The notes beneath the pieces are model-generated. The model made no database searches. It saw nothing but the letters and a program-made list of their open reading frames with translations, and was not told where the DNA came from. From positions 6,298,377 to 6,362,376 of the forward strand of contig NC_047066.1 in assembly GCF_902459465.1 (NCBI RefSeq): a stretch of 64,000 nt of DNA, read 5' to 3'. The DNA comes from Asterias rubens. Lineage: Eukaryota; Echinodermata; Asteroidea; Forcipulatida; Asteriidae. Position numbers and translations under genes: made by a program. Positions 11,466 to 23,270 of this stretch are shown in pieces; the first letter of the stretch is position 1, and each line of letters begins with the position of its first letter.

Positions 11466-12079
11466 GACTTGTAATGCGCACGTATCCCTGGGTGATCAAG
11501 GCGCATTCATTGTGTCATATCATGGAGATTGCTCCAAAGTCTGTACATAGTGTACAGAATGGAGTGTGTTTAGAATGAATGTGTGATAAAAATGTGTCTG
11601 CACTTTTTCCGGTCGTCACATCACCATTATAAACTCTTTAAACCAGACTTGCAACGTCATACCGTTTATTGTGTACCATGTACATGTATGGGGGTACATG
11701 CGTTGGTGTAGTTGTAATGTAGTACGTGTTCACATACGTCCACTATGCGGAAGGGTACGCATGCAGTTCTTAAGTTGCAGGCATGTTCTTGAAGGATGTT
11801 CATTATAGTGTTTTGGGAATAAGTCACCCTCCCATCTAAAAATAGCCGCTACCTAATCCTCATTAAATTGTTTCCGTTTCTTTGGGTTCATGTGTCAGTA
11901 ACACAGCCACCACTACCAATGTATGTACACGTACATTAAACCAATGGTCCACATGTTGCATCATGTACACCTGTTGGTTTGTACAGGTATCAATAAAAAC
12001 TGTTCCACAAAAAGATTGTGATTTCGTCGGTCTGCCATCCCAAGGTTTTGTTACTGTCTGACCAATCAATAATAATAAC
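11465..12079. other. No gene seen
   Basis: Ordinary AT-rich DNA with a few TACATGTA palindromes (near 11682). I see no element with clear boundaries. Confidence 0.5.
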
Positions 12080-12084
12080 CAACG

Positions 12085-12620
12085 TGTTGTTTTTATGGAT
12101 GATATGATTTATGTAATGTATGCATGTTGTGTTTGAATGTGCATAGTCATCCCTCCTACTGTTAGACCATTCATTACCACTATGGCGTTTAATGATGTAT
12201 TATACATGTAAAGTATTCAAGCCTGAAATATGATATGTATTGTGTCCAAGTGTGCATAGTCACCCCTCCTACTATTTGACCATTCAATACCACTTTGGCT
12301 TTTAATGATGTATTTTATGCGAGTCTGAAATATGATTTATGTTTTGCGTCTGAATACGTACAGTCACCCCTCCTACTGTTGTTACCATTCATTATTCCTG
12401 TGGCTATTAATTATGTAATATGCGAGCCTGAAATATGGTTTATCTATTGCGTCTGAATACGTACAGTCAACCCTCCTACTGTTTTACCATCCAATATCAA
12501 CCACTGTGGTTTTGATAGATTAGTAAAACTATGCAAGCCTGAAACTTTTATACACTACATGTATGGTACACAGTCAAACCTCTAACTCTGTGACCATCCA
12601 ATATTAACCACTGTGGTATG
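12085..12620. repeat. Degenerate tandem repeat, period roughly 110 bp
   Basis: About five diverged units share CATAGTCACCCCTCCTACTGT, then ACCATTCAATACCACT, TTTAATGATGTA and GCCTGAAATATG in that order. Units differ by many substitutions and small indels, so this is an old array. Confidence 0.7.
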
Positions 12621-12805
12621 ATAGAAAACCCCTGAATAAACTATTCACACATACCGTTGCATTATGTATTTAACAATAAGTTCTGTGCACAACCCATGCA
12701 GTTGAATGGTTTTAAATGGTTGAGAAACTCACAGATAAATGTGACCAACATTTGTAGGAAAGTTACATGTTGTGTAGTCTGCAGATACACACGTGTGTGG
12801 GATCA

Positions 12806-13058
12806 GGGCCCAATTTCACAGCCCTGCTTACCGTAAGCACAGAATCCGCGCTTATGGAAGCAGGGAATTCTGTGCTTATGGCAAGCGTATTTCATGGGTT
12901 AGCAGGGAATTTTGGCTTCTGCGCGTGCGTACTCCATGCAACTAGGCATTCTACGCTTAATACAGAGCTAGCGCAGAAATTTGGCCCTTGCACGTAAGCG
13001 GAGAGTGGTGATCGTAAGCGCAGAATTCGGCGGTAAGCAGAGCCATGAAATTGGGCCC
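12806..13058. mobile_element. Family B MITE, copy 3
   Basis: Ends GGGCCCAATTTCACAGCCCTG and CAGAGCCATGAAATTGGGCCC, with the GTAAGCGCAGAAT-type interior of the family. Confidence 0.82.
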
Positions 13059-13597
13059 TGGTGTTTTGAGGTAGTGATGTCCTCATTTTGCTTTTGTATA
13101 CAAAATCCACTGGGGACAGAGCTTGACTATACACAAACAATGGGAGGAATATAATTCCTTGATTTACTGGGATAACCAAGTGCACAAGCTCAGGTTTAGT
13201 CACTTGTGCATACGTGCTACAGCCCATAACATGGTGTAAACATTACTCTATTTATACCAATGTATTAGAATTAGAATGGTTTATTTATATATAAAAATGT
13301 CCAATAGTTGTAAATTATCACAGGAAAGTGAAGTATTGGTATCACACCATTAACAGATATAGTTATCCTCAAAAACACTGTTAACAGACTTTATACACAA
13401 TCAGTACACTACAAACATACGAAGAATAGAAGGCCAAATAGTCTGGCCCCTATTCAGTATAATGAGAATCACTAATCATGGTAGCCCCAGATCCTGATAG
13501 GAATAGCATTACGATGCAGTGAGCGATTTCCCCAGACGATTTCCCTTGTATTGACCCCTTGCACGCGCGTCACACGCGGCGACTGATGCCCACTTAC

Positions 13598-13740
13598 CAT
13601 GTTGGTGGTCAATAGGTTTACATGTAAATGCCGCGTCGCCTAAAATGCGCACTTCTCTGAATAACACACGTTGACATTGACTACCAAAACGGCGCATCCA
13701 AGATTATTCTGATGATCACGTCAGGTGTATTTGGTCAATA
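13598..13740 (-). promoter_or_regulatory. CpG-rich patch with a strong splice donor; possible non-coding first exon
   Basis: This patch is richer in CpG than its surroundings. On the minus strand it carries a near-consensus donor (AACATG then GTAAGTG; donor GT at 13597-13596) and a TGACGT-type CRE-like motif about 130 nt upstream. It could be the promoter and first exon of the minus-strand F-box gene, whose coding exon needs an upstream partner for its acceptor at 4143. The distance, about 9.5 kb, is unremarkable for this kind of genome. No transcript evidence is available here. Confidence 0.22.
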
Positions 13741-14576
13741 GCAAAGCAAATAGTTGCTACTCAAAGATCATCATTTGTAACTCGAGTATTGGCATTCTTG
13801 AGGGTGCACATACAATTGTAGTTCCAAATTGTTGTCTATGCAAAATGGCTGGGCAAAATCTTTCCCTGTGATGCATTTCCAAAAGCCCAAAAGAATATCA
13901 TTAAAACTAACAAATAAGTCTCACAATGAATCTCAACTTTTGATCGGAATGATTCCAACACTGGTTCCAGTCAGACAAAAGCAACCAAGGGCCATCAAAT
14001 TTTCAACAACTCAAGGCCAAAGATTTACACGGCATTAAAAAGACCGACTTTTAACAGACACAAGCTACTGTACATTGTTAGTATATAACAATATGATCAA
14101 TCATGCTTTAAACTTTACAATATTGCCAATAGATTTCCCCCCTTTTTCTTTTTTTTTTCTTTCTTTTTTTCTTTTTTTTCTGGGGTTGGTAAAGAAAAGT
14201 GCAGCATGGGTCTTTCCGGTTTTGCTTTCTTTCTTTCAACAAACTGTGGGGGACTGGCAACAAAATGTTCACAACTTTTTCAAAGAATGTAATGGCGTGG
14301 ACAATGTCTCCAAAGTATTTTGCATGTAACTGAACTTTGCCTTTTATAAATTTGATGAATTTTTGTGTTTGTACAAAAATACTTTTGTTTGATTATGGTG
14401 TTATTAAAAATAAATAACTTCCTTCTGTTTTTTTTCCAGTTTCGGTAATTAACTGTTGATGGTTCGATGTTGACATGAACTTTGTACATTTTTTAAACAT
14501 CCCTATTAATAATTCATCACTGTGTTTACATTCAATTTGCAAATTTTTGTTTCGGTATATATTTGTCTAAAGTTTA

Positions 14577-14952
14577 AACCAATGTAATCAGCTACACACA
14601 TTATACAACGTTCCTGCAATCTAACCACTGGGCAACGGAGACTATGCCCCTGGCCAATGTAATCAGCTACACACAATATACAACGTTCCTGCAACCTAAC
14701 CACTGGGCAACGGAGACTATGCCCCTGGCCAATGTAATCAGCTACACACAATATACAACGTTCCTGCAATCTAACCACTGGGCAACGGAGACTATGCCCC
14801 TGGCCAATGTAATCAGCTACACACAATATACAACGTTCCTGCAATCTAACCACTGGGCAACGGAGACTATGCCCCTGGCCAATGTAATCAGCTACACACA
14901 TTATACAACGTTCCTGCAATGTAACCACTGGGCAACGGAGACTATGCCCCTG
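14577..14952. repeat. 75-bp tandem array, five copies
   Basis: ATGCCCCTG recurs at 14644, 14719, 14794, 14869 and 14944, an exact 75-bp period. Unit content: CCAATGTAATCAGCTACACA, ACAACGTTCCTGCAATCTAA, CCACTGGGCAACGGAGACT. Copies are nearly identical, so the array is recent or homogenised. Because 75 is divisible by three, frames stay open on both strands (140 and 111 residues); neither has independent coding support. The flank from 13741 to 14576 shows only a T/C-rich run at 14137-14180. Confidence 0.92.
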
Positions 14953-15047
14953 GTCATTGTCTCAGTGCCCCTAATGTAACATTCAACATCTTTTTTACGG
15001 GTGCCAGTCAGAAGCCATTATAACCGTTCTACCATGGTTCTACCCAT

Positions 15048-15334
15048 AGGGGTTGAAATTGCCACTAGCCCGCTAGTCCGGGACTACCAGATTTACAGCT
15101 GGGCTACTCATTTTTCCAGTTTGATAGCCCGACGGGCTAGTGACAAAATAATGCAAAAATCATCATTACAAACAACAAAGAACTGTGCTATGGTGTATTG
15201 TAAATTTTGAGCCGTGACGCGAGACATAATGTGTCATTCGGGCTACCAAAATCTCATCAGGGCTACTAACAATTATTGGTTACTTATTACTAGCCCTGCT
15301 GACTACCATGAAAATACACTTAATTTCGACCCCT
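15048..15334. mobile_element. MITE with AGGGGTTGAAATT ends
   Basis: Terminal AGGGGTTGAAATT is matched by AATTTCGACCCCT at the other end, 287 bp in all. The interior has several CTAGCCCG and CGGGCTAG motifs arranged symmetrically. Related ends appear at 35283-35556. Confidence 0.65.
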
Positions 15335-16803
15335 GACCCAGGTTGTTTCCCTTGTGGTTTATTTAATGATATTAATAAAACAAAAAGGCGTACTCTATCC
15401 ATGGAGGAAGGACTTCCAAAGGATTTGGTAACTGTAAAGATCCCAACAACAAAATACATGCAATATTGCATAAAAGCATACCTCGTTCATAACCTGTTGA
15501 ATCAAAAATGTACGTCCAGGCATTCCATAAACAGGTCAATTATGAAGAAGCCATCTGTTTATAGTAGGGGGAGAAAAACAGGTCTTCCTCAACGCGCACT
15601 ATACCCCGAGCATGAACAAATTCCATCAGAGGCCTGTTGTACGTATGTTACTCCTACTGGCAACTGGGGCTATGCTCTGTGTTGTAAAGTTAAAGCACGC
15701 TGGCTGTGCTGAAAACAGGGTCTGGATGCAAGATGAGTGTGTCTGGGTCTAGCCACGAACCATCCACAATAATATTCATCTGCGATTCGTCTAGACTGCA
15801 CACAGCTAGTACATACCTGCACTCCTGTTCACCAACACTTCACACTATGTAGTCCACCACAGCCCCAAAGCCCAAGCTGTGGCAGGCTCCGTCGTCGTCG
15901 TCGTACTATTATATAGCGTACTGTATGATGATTTTTTTACCTCTTGTAGAACCGATCGATTTCCAGTGGGACTGGCTAACAATATTCATCACACATGCTG
16001 TATGTGTGGCTCATGGTACTACTACAGGCTCATACATGCATGACTAATGCTCAACGAAACATCATTCTATTACTTGGCACACTTTTTTTTAACACATTTT
16101 TGTCCTCCTTCTTCTCAATGAATATTGCATTTTTATGTAACCGGAGTAATAGGCAGGTGTTGTGTTCGATCCTTCAAATTACAATAATGCTTTATGATCT
16201 CCACTTCAGGTGTAGTGTTTACACACTGTGATATTGTATGGCTTCGTAGAATCCTACACGTACTTGTCATGTGCACATTTCACACGTCCAACAGTCAAGG
16301 TTTGAAAGGCCCGACATGAATGAACAGCGTGATTTGTGTGAATACACAACGTTCACAAAAGACTATGTACACATAATAAGGACTTTTCTCAAAATCATTG
16401 TTGATTAAATACGGCCATTTCTATGAAATAAATGTAAATTTTTGTACAGATAAGTTTTATGTTTGGATGATGTAGTTGTGCGGTCGTACTTCTATCTTTC
16501 ATGTAAATTGTTTTGTTTAGTAACTAACCCTACTTTTTTCGTACCCTGTTAAATATTAAATGAAATGAAATTAAATTCACTCATTTCGAACATGACTGGA
16601 TACAAAAAAGCAATAAATGTCGGGCCTGTATGCTTTATTTTTGAAACGGCAAGGGCACCAAGGCATTTTCGACTTGGTGAAGGGCTGCGGGCACCTTATG
16701 AGAAAATTGTAAATGTCTACTCAATTATTTCAAAGGCACCAAGGCATGGAGGGGGCATGGAAGCAATCACCTCCATAAAATAACACCCCTGAAATGCATA
16801 CAT
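15335..16803. other. No supported gene
   Basis: Contains a 134-codon open frame (15308-15712, plus) that overlaps the end of the preceding MITE and has no recognisable domain, and a CGTCGTCGT run near 15890-15903. I see nothing else. Confidence 0.45.
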
Positions 16804-17196
16804 TTACAGTCTATTGATGATTGTATCTTTGCAATCCATGGAGGGTTTTTGACGAGTACATCGCGTCATCAACGTGACGCTTTTAGTCCTCAGCGTAGGA
16901 GACATTACGAGAATCGTCTGAGACATTTCCAATCCCTTGGAGTCAAGCACTTCAATTGATGAGCACTTAAGACGACAATGAATCATGCAGTCGTCATACT
17001 CCATGTCACTTTCAAGATCGTACCTAATCATTTCACAGCAATGGCTACTCAATAACTTTATTGGCTGAACTTCAAAAGACAATTCGTGTAGCGCCTTCAA
17101 AAGACCATTCGCGTGGCGCTCAGTAATCATTTGCATATATATTGCATGGAATCGCAAACTGCCATCATTTTCCAACTGGTAGTATCTAGATTTCAA
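16804..17196 (-). CDS. Unrecognised open frame, 130 residues
   Basis: I do not recognise this. The frame is not repeat-derived as far as I can see. It contains a plausible amphipathic stretch (residues about 20-60, GLLKALHELSFEVQPIKLL) and several Cys. There is no strong Kozak context, splice context or homology I can name. It could be a lone exon, a small gene, or a chance ORF in about 1.9 kb otherwise without features. Low confidence that it is coding. Confidence 0.15.
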   Translation of the reverse strand: MKSRYYQLENDGSLRFHAIYMQMITERHANGLLKALHELSFEVQPIKLLSSHCCEMIRYDLESDMEYDDCMIHCRLKCSSIEVLDSKGLEMSQTILVMSPTLRTKSVTLMTRCTRQKPSMDCKDTIINRL

Positions 17197-18455
17197 GCAA
17201 TAATACTGAATTCATTCTGTATTCAGGGTCCCCCAGAATTTTTCTAAACTGTGGTGTATTTTTAACCCAAATTTTGGAAGTTTGCATAAAAACATGCTGA
17301 ATATGGTTGGTCCTCAGAATACTTGTTTATCTTTGGTTTCGAAAAGAAAAGTGCTGGAGTGGTCTTGATGTTTCAAACAGTGTACTCTGCTCGTCTTCAG
17401 GTGATTAAGGGATTCAACCTGTTTAATAGATTTATAAACACTGTTATCTTTACTGTTCCAGAAAACATTGGGTGTTTCGTTTTCATGTTCTGAAGGTAAA
17501 GCTAGGTACTATACGCATGTAGCCAAACGCACTTTAATACAAACAGAATTTGCCCTAAACTTTTTCAGTGACTGGCTTATAGGAGCAGTTACCTTGACAT
17601 TTCGCTGATCTGTCAGATTGTTCACATTCATAACTTGAAGAAATGTGAACAATCAGTAACTCACATAGAGGTGGCAAGCAATCAACTAGCCAGCCTAGTT
17701 AGACAGAATTCTGACTGGTTCTGAGGCATTTGTCAGCGGACCACCTGAGAATTCAGAACGCTGATCAATGCACAATCCATGACAGAAAAAAATATGTAGA
17801 TTTAAAATCTCTCTTATCCCTATGTTATCAACAGCAGTCTTATACACATATTGGCTGTATTTTACTGTATTTAAAAATCATTCTTTGTAGGACTTCCATT
17901 ATCTTGATAATACCACGAGTGACTTTCAAGGGATAAAAAACAGACAAGTGAATTAAAACTACTTATCAGAATCAATACTGTCCAGTAAAGTTGGCTTTAA
18001 AGAAAAATTATAACCACTGGGAATTATCTGGATTGTAAAGGTACACATCCTTTGGGTTTATAACAGTAGTGTGGGTGACCCTGAAAGCAGCAGTAATCCT
18101 GCCCTCATTGTAAACCCACTAATATTCCTGGAAGTGATTGATTTACAATGTAGTTAAACTCTGCCAGAGTACATATTTAGTCATTTCAGTCATCAACGTA
18201 TTTTTTTTTTTTTTAACAGCTGCGTAACTTCATTTTTAAAAAGGAAAAACCCACACAAAATTGTTTATCCCCAAAGGGCCACTTCCCATGTGCTGCAGCA
18301 GTGCATTGACATTGGATACTTGTATTCTGTACTTCTCTTGGGTACCTACATGGACAACAGGTAATTGAATTATTCAGGTCTGAGGTCATCAAAGTACCAT
18401 GAACTTGATAATTATGAACAATGAGATCGGTCAGTCATAACAGGATTATCTCTTC
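17197..18455. other. No gene seen
   Basis: AT-rich. A small hairpin (GTTCACATT against AATGTGAAC, near 17618-17652) is the only local structure noted. Confidence 0.45.
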
Positions 18456-18526
<71 letters not shown>

Positions 18527-18528
18527 GC
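18456..18528. repeat. (GTT)n microsatellite
   Basis: More than twenty uninterrupted GTT triplets. The open frame through it would be poly-Leu on plus and is not credible as a protein. Confidence 0.95.
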
Positions 18529-18799
18529 TCTTGTTGGTTGTTGATGAATGGTTAAAATTTGTTTTTCCTTCCACTGTGACCGTTATTATGGTTATAAATA
18601 GGAATCAAAAGCACTGTGTTAGATTTTGGAGTTATGCAAAGAAAAATCCTTGTATTGGGGGGGGGGGTGAATCCCAAACAACTCTCACAATACATGTATA
18701 TGGGAGACATCTAATGCAACAGAGCATTGCATCAGCCAACACTTGAATGGTTTAGATCATAAACCTGTACATGAACTTTGAAGTCAGACATTCGAGGTT

Positions 18800-18900
18800 T
18801 GACTATACAAGTACATTGTACATGTAGTACATGCACCTGTACAAATGTAGGTTGTATTGTACATGTATACAAGTCAGCCTGGTACATGTACCTTGTATTC
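18800..18900. repeat. Cluster of TACATGTA palindromes
   Basis: TGTACATGTA, GTACATGCAC, TTGTACATGTATAC and GGTACATGTACC occur within 100 bp. Similar clusters lie near 21050-21080, 21370-21420 and 22030-22075. Confidence 0.6.
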
Positions 18901-20404
18901 ACTAGTTGTGGTAGTTACGCATGAGTCAAAATTACCATAGCAAATAGAATGAAATACGCACCATTAACCACATGTTTTGCAGGTGATCATTCATGCATTA
19001 TAATGTTTGCATGCCATCAGTTACTCCCAACTCCTTTCTAGTTCTAGATTTCTCGACATTTCTTTTTGGCAGTTTTTATTCTCTCTCTTCGCTTGATCAG
19101 AATCACTTCGTGTGAACGTATGGTAATACAGGTACATAGGAACATGAAGTCTACACCCACTTGATTTAAAATGTGTTTTATACATGATGGACACGGGTTA
19201 ATAAAAAGTACAGTGTCTCTGGGTTCCAACATGTTTATGTATAGCAGTTCCAAACGTGTTTACTGATACGTGTAACTCTAGTGGTGTCCTGTCCCTAAAC
19301 ACAACAGACTAAAAACCACTGATAGAATAATGCACTCAAATCAATAACAAATCATTCATCCAGCTCTTTGTTGGCAACAGATTAAACATTTAAACTTGTC
19401 AAGCAACAAGAGCAGCAAATTGTGTTGTGTTCCCAAGGTTCTCCCTAATACCTATCAAAACTGTGGGATCCAAATTTGGCCGAATCACACTGAATTGAAA
19501 CAAGATTGTGATTGTTTATGATTGTGCAATCGTGAGCATTTTCAATGGTTTTTATTATATTTTTTGAATCAAAATTTGATCTTACATCTAAAAAACAAGA
19601 AATATCTGTTTTTTGTTTACAAATTTTTTACATTTATTTTTCTTTTAACATTTAATACGTAAGTATCAATTCATGACACCACATATACTTATAGCTTGTG
19701 CATCGGGCAAACCAATGCACTGTTCAAATATAATTTTTATTTTTATTGGAGTCACATACATGTAGTGTGTACACAAATCAAATTTTCACATCATACTATA
19801 ATGTACCGCAAATTCTCCAACCCGATAGAATATCCGTTGAATTTACTACATGCACCCCCACACTTGACGCCATGACAAATATCCTCACTACATTCATCCC
19901 TAGTAGTTGGTTCTCTGCCAGAGGTTTGTGTTTTCCTGTTAGACCCCAGCGAGGGAAATAACTAATATAGGAGACTTCTGGTCCATATACCTCAACAAAC
20001 AAAATCCCCTACAATGATGACGGACTGACTGCGTAGTAAAACTGTTATGTCATTAAAACTGTCAAAAACATGTACGTTGTGGTGCACTGGAGTCTCCATC
20101 AACTGGTTTACTCTGTCATTTAGAAATCAATCATATGAAATGAATTTGTTTAGTGTTTTACTCTGAACATCTGCACATAATTATATAAGCTGCTCAATTT
20201 ATGTCAAGTACGATCAAGCGGTACCTAAAAGCTGCTCACCGTCAAATAGGATTGCTACTTTCCCAAGAGGTTTCTATATAAATAATATTCACAAATGTTT
20301 GCGTTCAAACCACAACTTTCAGTTGTGATTGTTTTAAACCATTACTCTGTTGAAACTTGATGATGTAATACATGATTTAGTAATAACTTGTCTAGTTGTC
20401 TACT
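18901..20404. other. No gene seen
   Basis: AT-rich, no recognisable coding or element boundary. Confidence 0.45.
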
Positions 20405-20655
20405 GGGCCCAGAGCTCATGGCGTTGTCTCTCATGGAATTCTGCAATGGGAGACTTTCTGGGACGATAGAGGGCAGCAGACTTACCGGGTAAATCCATTG
20501 TTCTCAGAATTATGCGCATGTTCAGAACTACGTAAACAATGGAAATTTACCCGGTATGTCTGCTGCCACGTAGCGTTGGAAAGTCTCCTATTGCGTGTGA
20601 ATCAATGGGCTGTAAGCACAGACTCCCTGATAAGAAGCAACATGAAATGGGGCCC
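20405..20655. mobile_element. Family B MITE, diverged copy with a hairpin core
   Basis: Ends GGGCCCAGAGCTCATGGC and CAACATGAAATGGGGCCC mark a family B element. Its middle (about 20447-20592) is a separate long inverted repeat. GGGAGACTTTCTGG, GGCAGCAGACTTACCGGGTA and AATCCATTGTTC are mirrored by AACAATGGAAATTTACCCGG, TATGTCTGCTGCC and GGAAAGTCTCC. A half copy of this inner repeat recurs near 58940-59050. Confidence 0.65.
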
Positions 20656-20925
20656 AGGTTGCTTGCATTATTCTTGCAAATTAGACAACAGTGTGTGTAT
20701 GCTACCCTTATGACTTGCTATGGAATGCCCATTTCTTAGTGCCAACAAAAAATTAATTTGCAATCCATTTTAACGATTCACAACATGTCTTCGCGGGTTT
20801 AGAAGCTGTTACATCATAGTTACATGTACGTCAGTTCACAATCTATTATTATGGATTCAGAATCTGTTACTAAGTATTGTGAATCCACTATTAGGAATCC
20901 GTTATTCTGGAATTTATGAATTTGA

Positions 20926-21493
20926 TGTAATAACAAATTGTGAATCAGTAATAACGCATTATTAGAACGGATTGGAATTGGGTTTGTTTTTTGTTATACA
21001 GTGGTCTTTTGTATATTGCCCAAAGTATCATACATGTAACTAAACAACTAATGTACATGGTACTACATGTACATTGTATTTTTACATTATCTTCAAGTAC
21101 GCGCTTATCCTCCAATCAGATTCACAGAATGGAGTGGTGATAAAAACCTATATTGCACGGCTAATATCACTACCATGCGTCTTGTGTGTTCTATGTCACA
21201 CACCAAGTTTGCTTGAAGATAAATACGTTATCACACGCGCGCTCGTGGAAATACGGAAAATATAGCGCGTCTGCGTCCCATATCCAACTCAGCCTTCGGC
21301 CTCGCAGAAGCGCTATATTTTTCCGTATTCCACTCGCGCTTGTACGATAACTTATATGGTCTACATGATGTAGTACACTTACAATGTACATGTACACATA
21401 CACGTACATCAATAGGTACAGTTTGTAAGAACATTTACACTGTAATGTTACAATCAGTTAAAGACACAATAAATTGGGGTAAAGTAAAGTACC
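20926..21493 (+). repeat. Tandem duplication, copy 1
   Basis: Shares ATTTGATGTAATAAC, GTGAATCAGTAATAACGC, TAGAACGGATTGGA-type sequence, GTGGTCTTTTGTA, TTGCCCAAAGTATCATACAT and, after an insertion, CTACATGATG, TCAATAGGTACAG and ACATTTACACTGTAATG with copy 2. Copy 1 is interrupted at about 21090-21358 by an element absent from copy 2. Confidence 0.8.
21090..21358. mobile_element. Palindromic MITE with GCGC-rich core
   Basis: GTTATCACACGCGCGCTCG, TGGAAATACGGAAAATATAG and CGCGTCTGCG are mirrored by CGCAGAAGCG, CTATATTTTTCCGTATTCCA and CTCGCGCTTGTACGATAAC. The matching point in copy 2 of the surrounding duplication (near 22025) has no insert, which fixes the boundaries to a few bases. Confidence 0.75.
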
Positions 21494-22148
21494 ATTTGAT
21501 GTAATAACGAATTGTGAATCAGTAATAACGCGTTATTATAACGGATTGGATTTGGGTTTGTCTTTTGTTCTATAGTGGTCTTTTGTACATTGCCCAAAGT
21601 ATCATACATTTAAAGCCATTATACACTTCCGGTACAGAAAAAAACAATAAAAGTTCACAGATTTACAAATAATTTACAGGGTTTACAGAAGGTAATGGTG
21701 AAAGACGTCTCTCAAAATATTATTCCATGAAATGCTTTACTTTTTGAGAAAACGTTAAAACAATATCAATTCTCGATAGCGAGAATTACGGATTTATTTT
21801 AAACACATGTCATGACACGGAGAAACGTGCGGAAACAAGAGTGGGTTTTCCCGTTATTTTCTCCCGACTCCGATGACCGATTGAGCTTAAATTTTCACAG
21901 GTTTGTTATTTTATATATAAGTTGTGATACACGAAGTGTGGGACTTGGACAATACTGTTTACCGAAAGTGTCCAATGGCTTTAACTAAACAACTGTATGG
22001 TACTACGTATATTGTATTTGTACATAATCTACATGATGAAGTACATGTACAATGTACATGTACATCAATAGGTACAGTGTAAGAACATTTACACTGTAAT
22101 GCTACAATCAATTAAAGACACAAAAACTTGGGGTAAATTAAAGTATTT
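21494..22148 (+). repeat. Tandem duplication, copy 2
   Basis: Second copy of the 20926-21493 segment, interrupted by a diverged family A MITE at 21614-21980 that copy 1 lacks. Confidence 0.8.
21614..21980. mobile_element. Diverged family A MITE, TTAA-flanked
   Basis: Sits between two TTAA tetramers (21610-21613 and 21981-21984). The matching site in copy 1 reads TGTAACTAAACAAC with no insert. Interior matches the family: GTCTCTCAAAATATTATTCC, CGATTGAGCTTAAATTTTC and ACAGGTTTGTTATTTTATA. Confidence 0.75.
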
Positions 22149-22919
22149 CGTTGTCCCTAAAACAAAAATTTGTAACTCCATTTGGATGGTTTTATCTTTC
22201 GAAAATCAGCAAGTCATTGATTTTCTTTTGGACAGGAAATGTTCTGTTTCAGCGGCACAATGAGTACCACTGAAACCTTCACAACATAGTTCTGGTCTGG
22301 GCCTGGTCGGTGAGTTGTGAGAGGCACTTTGTAATTAATTTGCTGGAAAAACAAACACAAATTTGACTCCACATTGTGAAGCATCTCTCTCATCAATGTT
22401 GAACCATCTACCAGGGTACCATACCCTTAACAGCCACTCATCCCAAACATAAAACTAACAAAAATAAGTCGACAATATGTACGACATCTGGAAGTGGAAA
22501 AGAAGTTCACTACCATGAAACTTCAAAAACAATCTCCAACGACTGTTTTGATTTGATGCTTCATTGATCCAAGTTATTTCATTGACTTTATTTTAGAAAA
22601 TAATAAACAAATTTACAAATGTTTTGGAGTTTTACTGTCTTTTCTCTCTGTGTGTATTCATACCATAAAACCTTTGTTTACAAAGAGTGACCATGTCCAT
22701 TGCAAGGCTATTTCTGACAGGCAAGATCCTAACCAGCTCATTATGGACAATGGATATCATTTACAAAAACAAAAACTGGACAAGTTTTGAGGTGTTCCCC
22801 TTTTCTGCATACCAACAAGTGACAAAAACAAAACAGTGCAATCTTCATGAAGCCTAAGATTTGTTTTCTCCATTAAGCAGTGTACAAACTGTGCCTAGAC
22901 TAGTAGCCTAGATGAAGTA
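22149..22919. other. No gene seen
   Basis: AT-rich with no recognisable feature. Confidence 0.45.
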
Positions 22920-23062
22920 TAGTCGATTTCACCAAACTCGTCCTACATGTAACTTAGGATTAATCTTAGGACTAAGGACGAGTTAAGTTCTGTAACTATC
23001 GATGTTAGGTCGCACTGAATCATCTTAAGTTAGGACTGGTTATTACTCGTCCTTACTTGAGA
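22920..23062. mobile_element. ACTCGTCC-type palindromic element (family C)
   Basis: GATTTCACC, ACTCGTCCT and repeated CTTAGGACTAAGGACGAGTT on both strands. Related copies at 29570-29662, 39230-39366 and 40607-40756. Confidence 0.55.
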
Positions 23063-23079
23063 CAGGAATACAGGCCTGA

Positions 23080-23270
23080 TACTTTACGAAGGCAATGAAG
23101 GCGATTGCCTCCATGCCTCCTGGTCTGGTCATTGCCTTGTCCGTTGTCCTTGAAATGCTTCAGTAGAAATTTTCAATTTCTTCATAGGGTGCCCTTTACC
23201 AAAGAGAAAATGGCATGGTGCCCTTGCCCTTTCAAAAACGAAGCATATATATACAGGCCTGGAATAATCC
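23080..23270. repeat. Lone diverged unit of the 5.6-kb 120-bp repeat
   Basis: TTCTTCATAGGGTGCCCTTT, ACCAAAGAGAAAATGG and CCCTTTCAAAAACGAAGC follow the same order as the units at 5605-5965. From here to 24149 I see no gene. Confidence 0.5.

Noticed and set aside
14506..14979. Open frames of 140 (minus) and 111 (plus) residues as repeat-protein genes
   Set aside because: They arise from a 75-bp tandem array whose period is divisible by three; both strands are open equally and no start or splice context supports either.
15308..15712. 134-residue protein on plus
   Set aside because: Begins inside a MITE terminus, no domain, no splice or start support.
18456..18746. Poly-leucine protein
   Set aside because: Simple (GTT)n microsatellite read in one frame.
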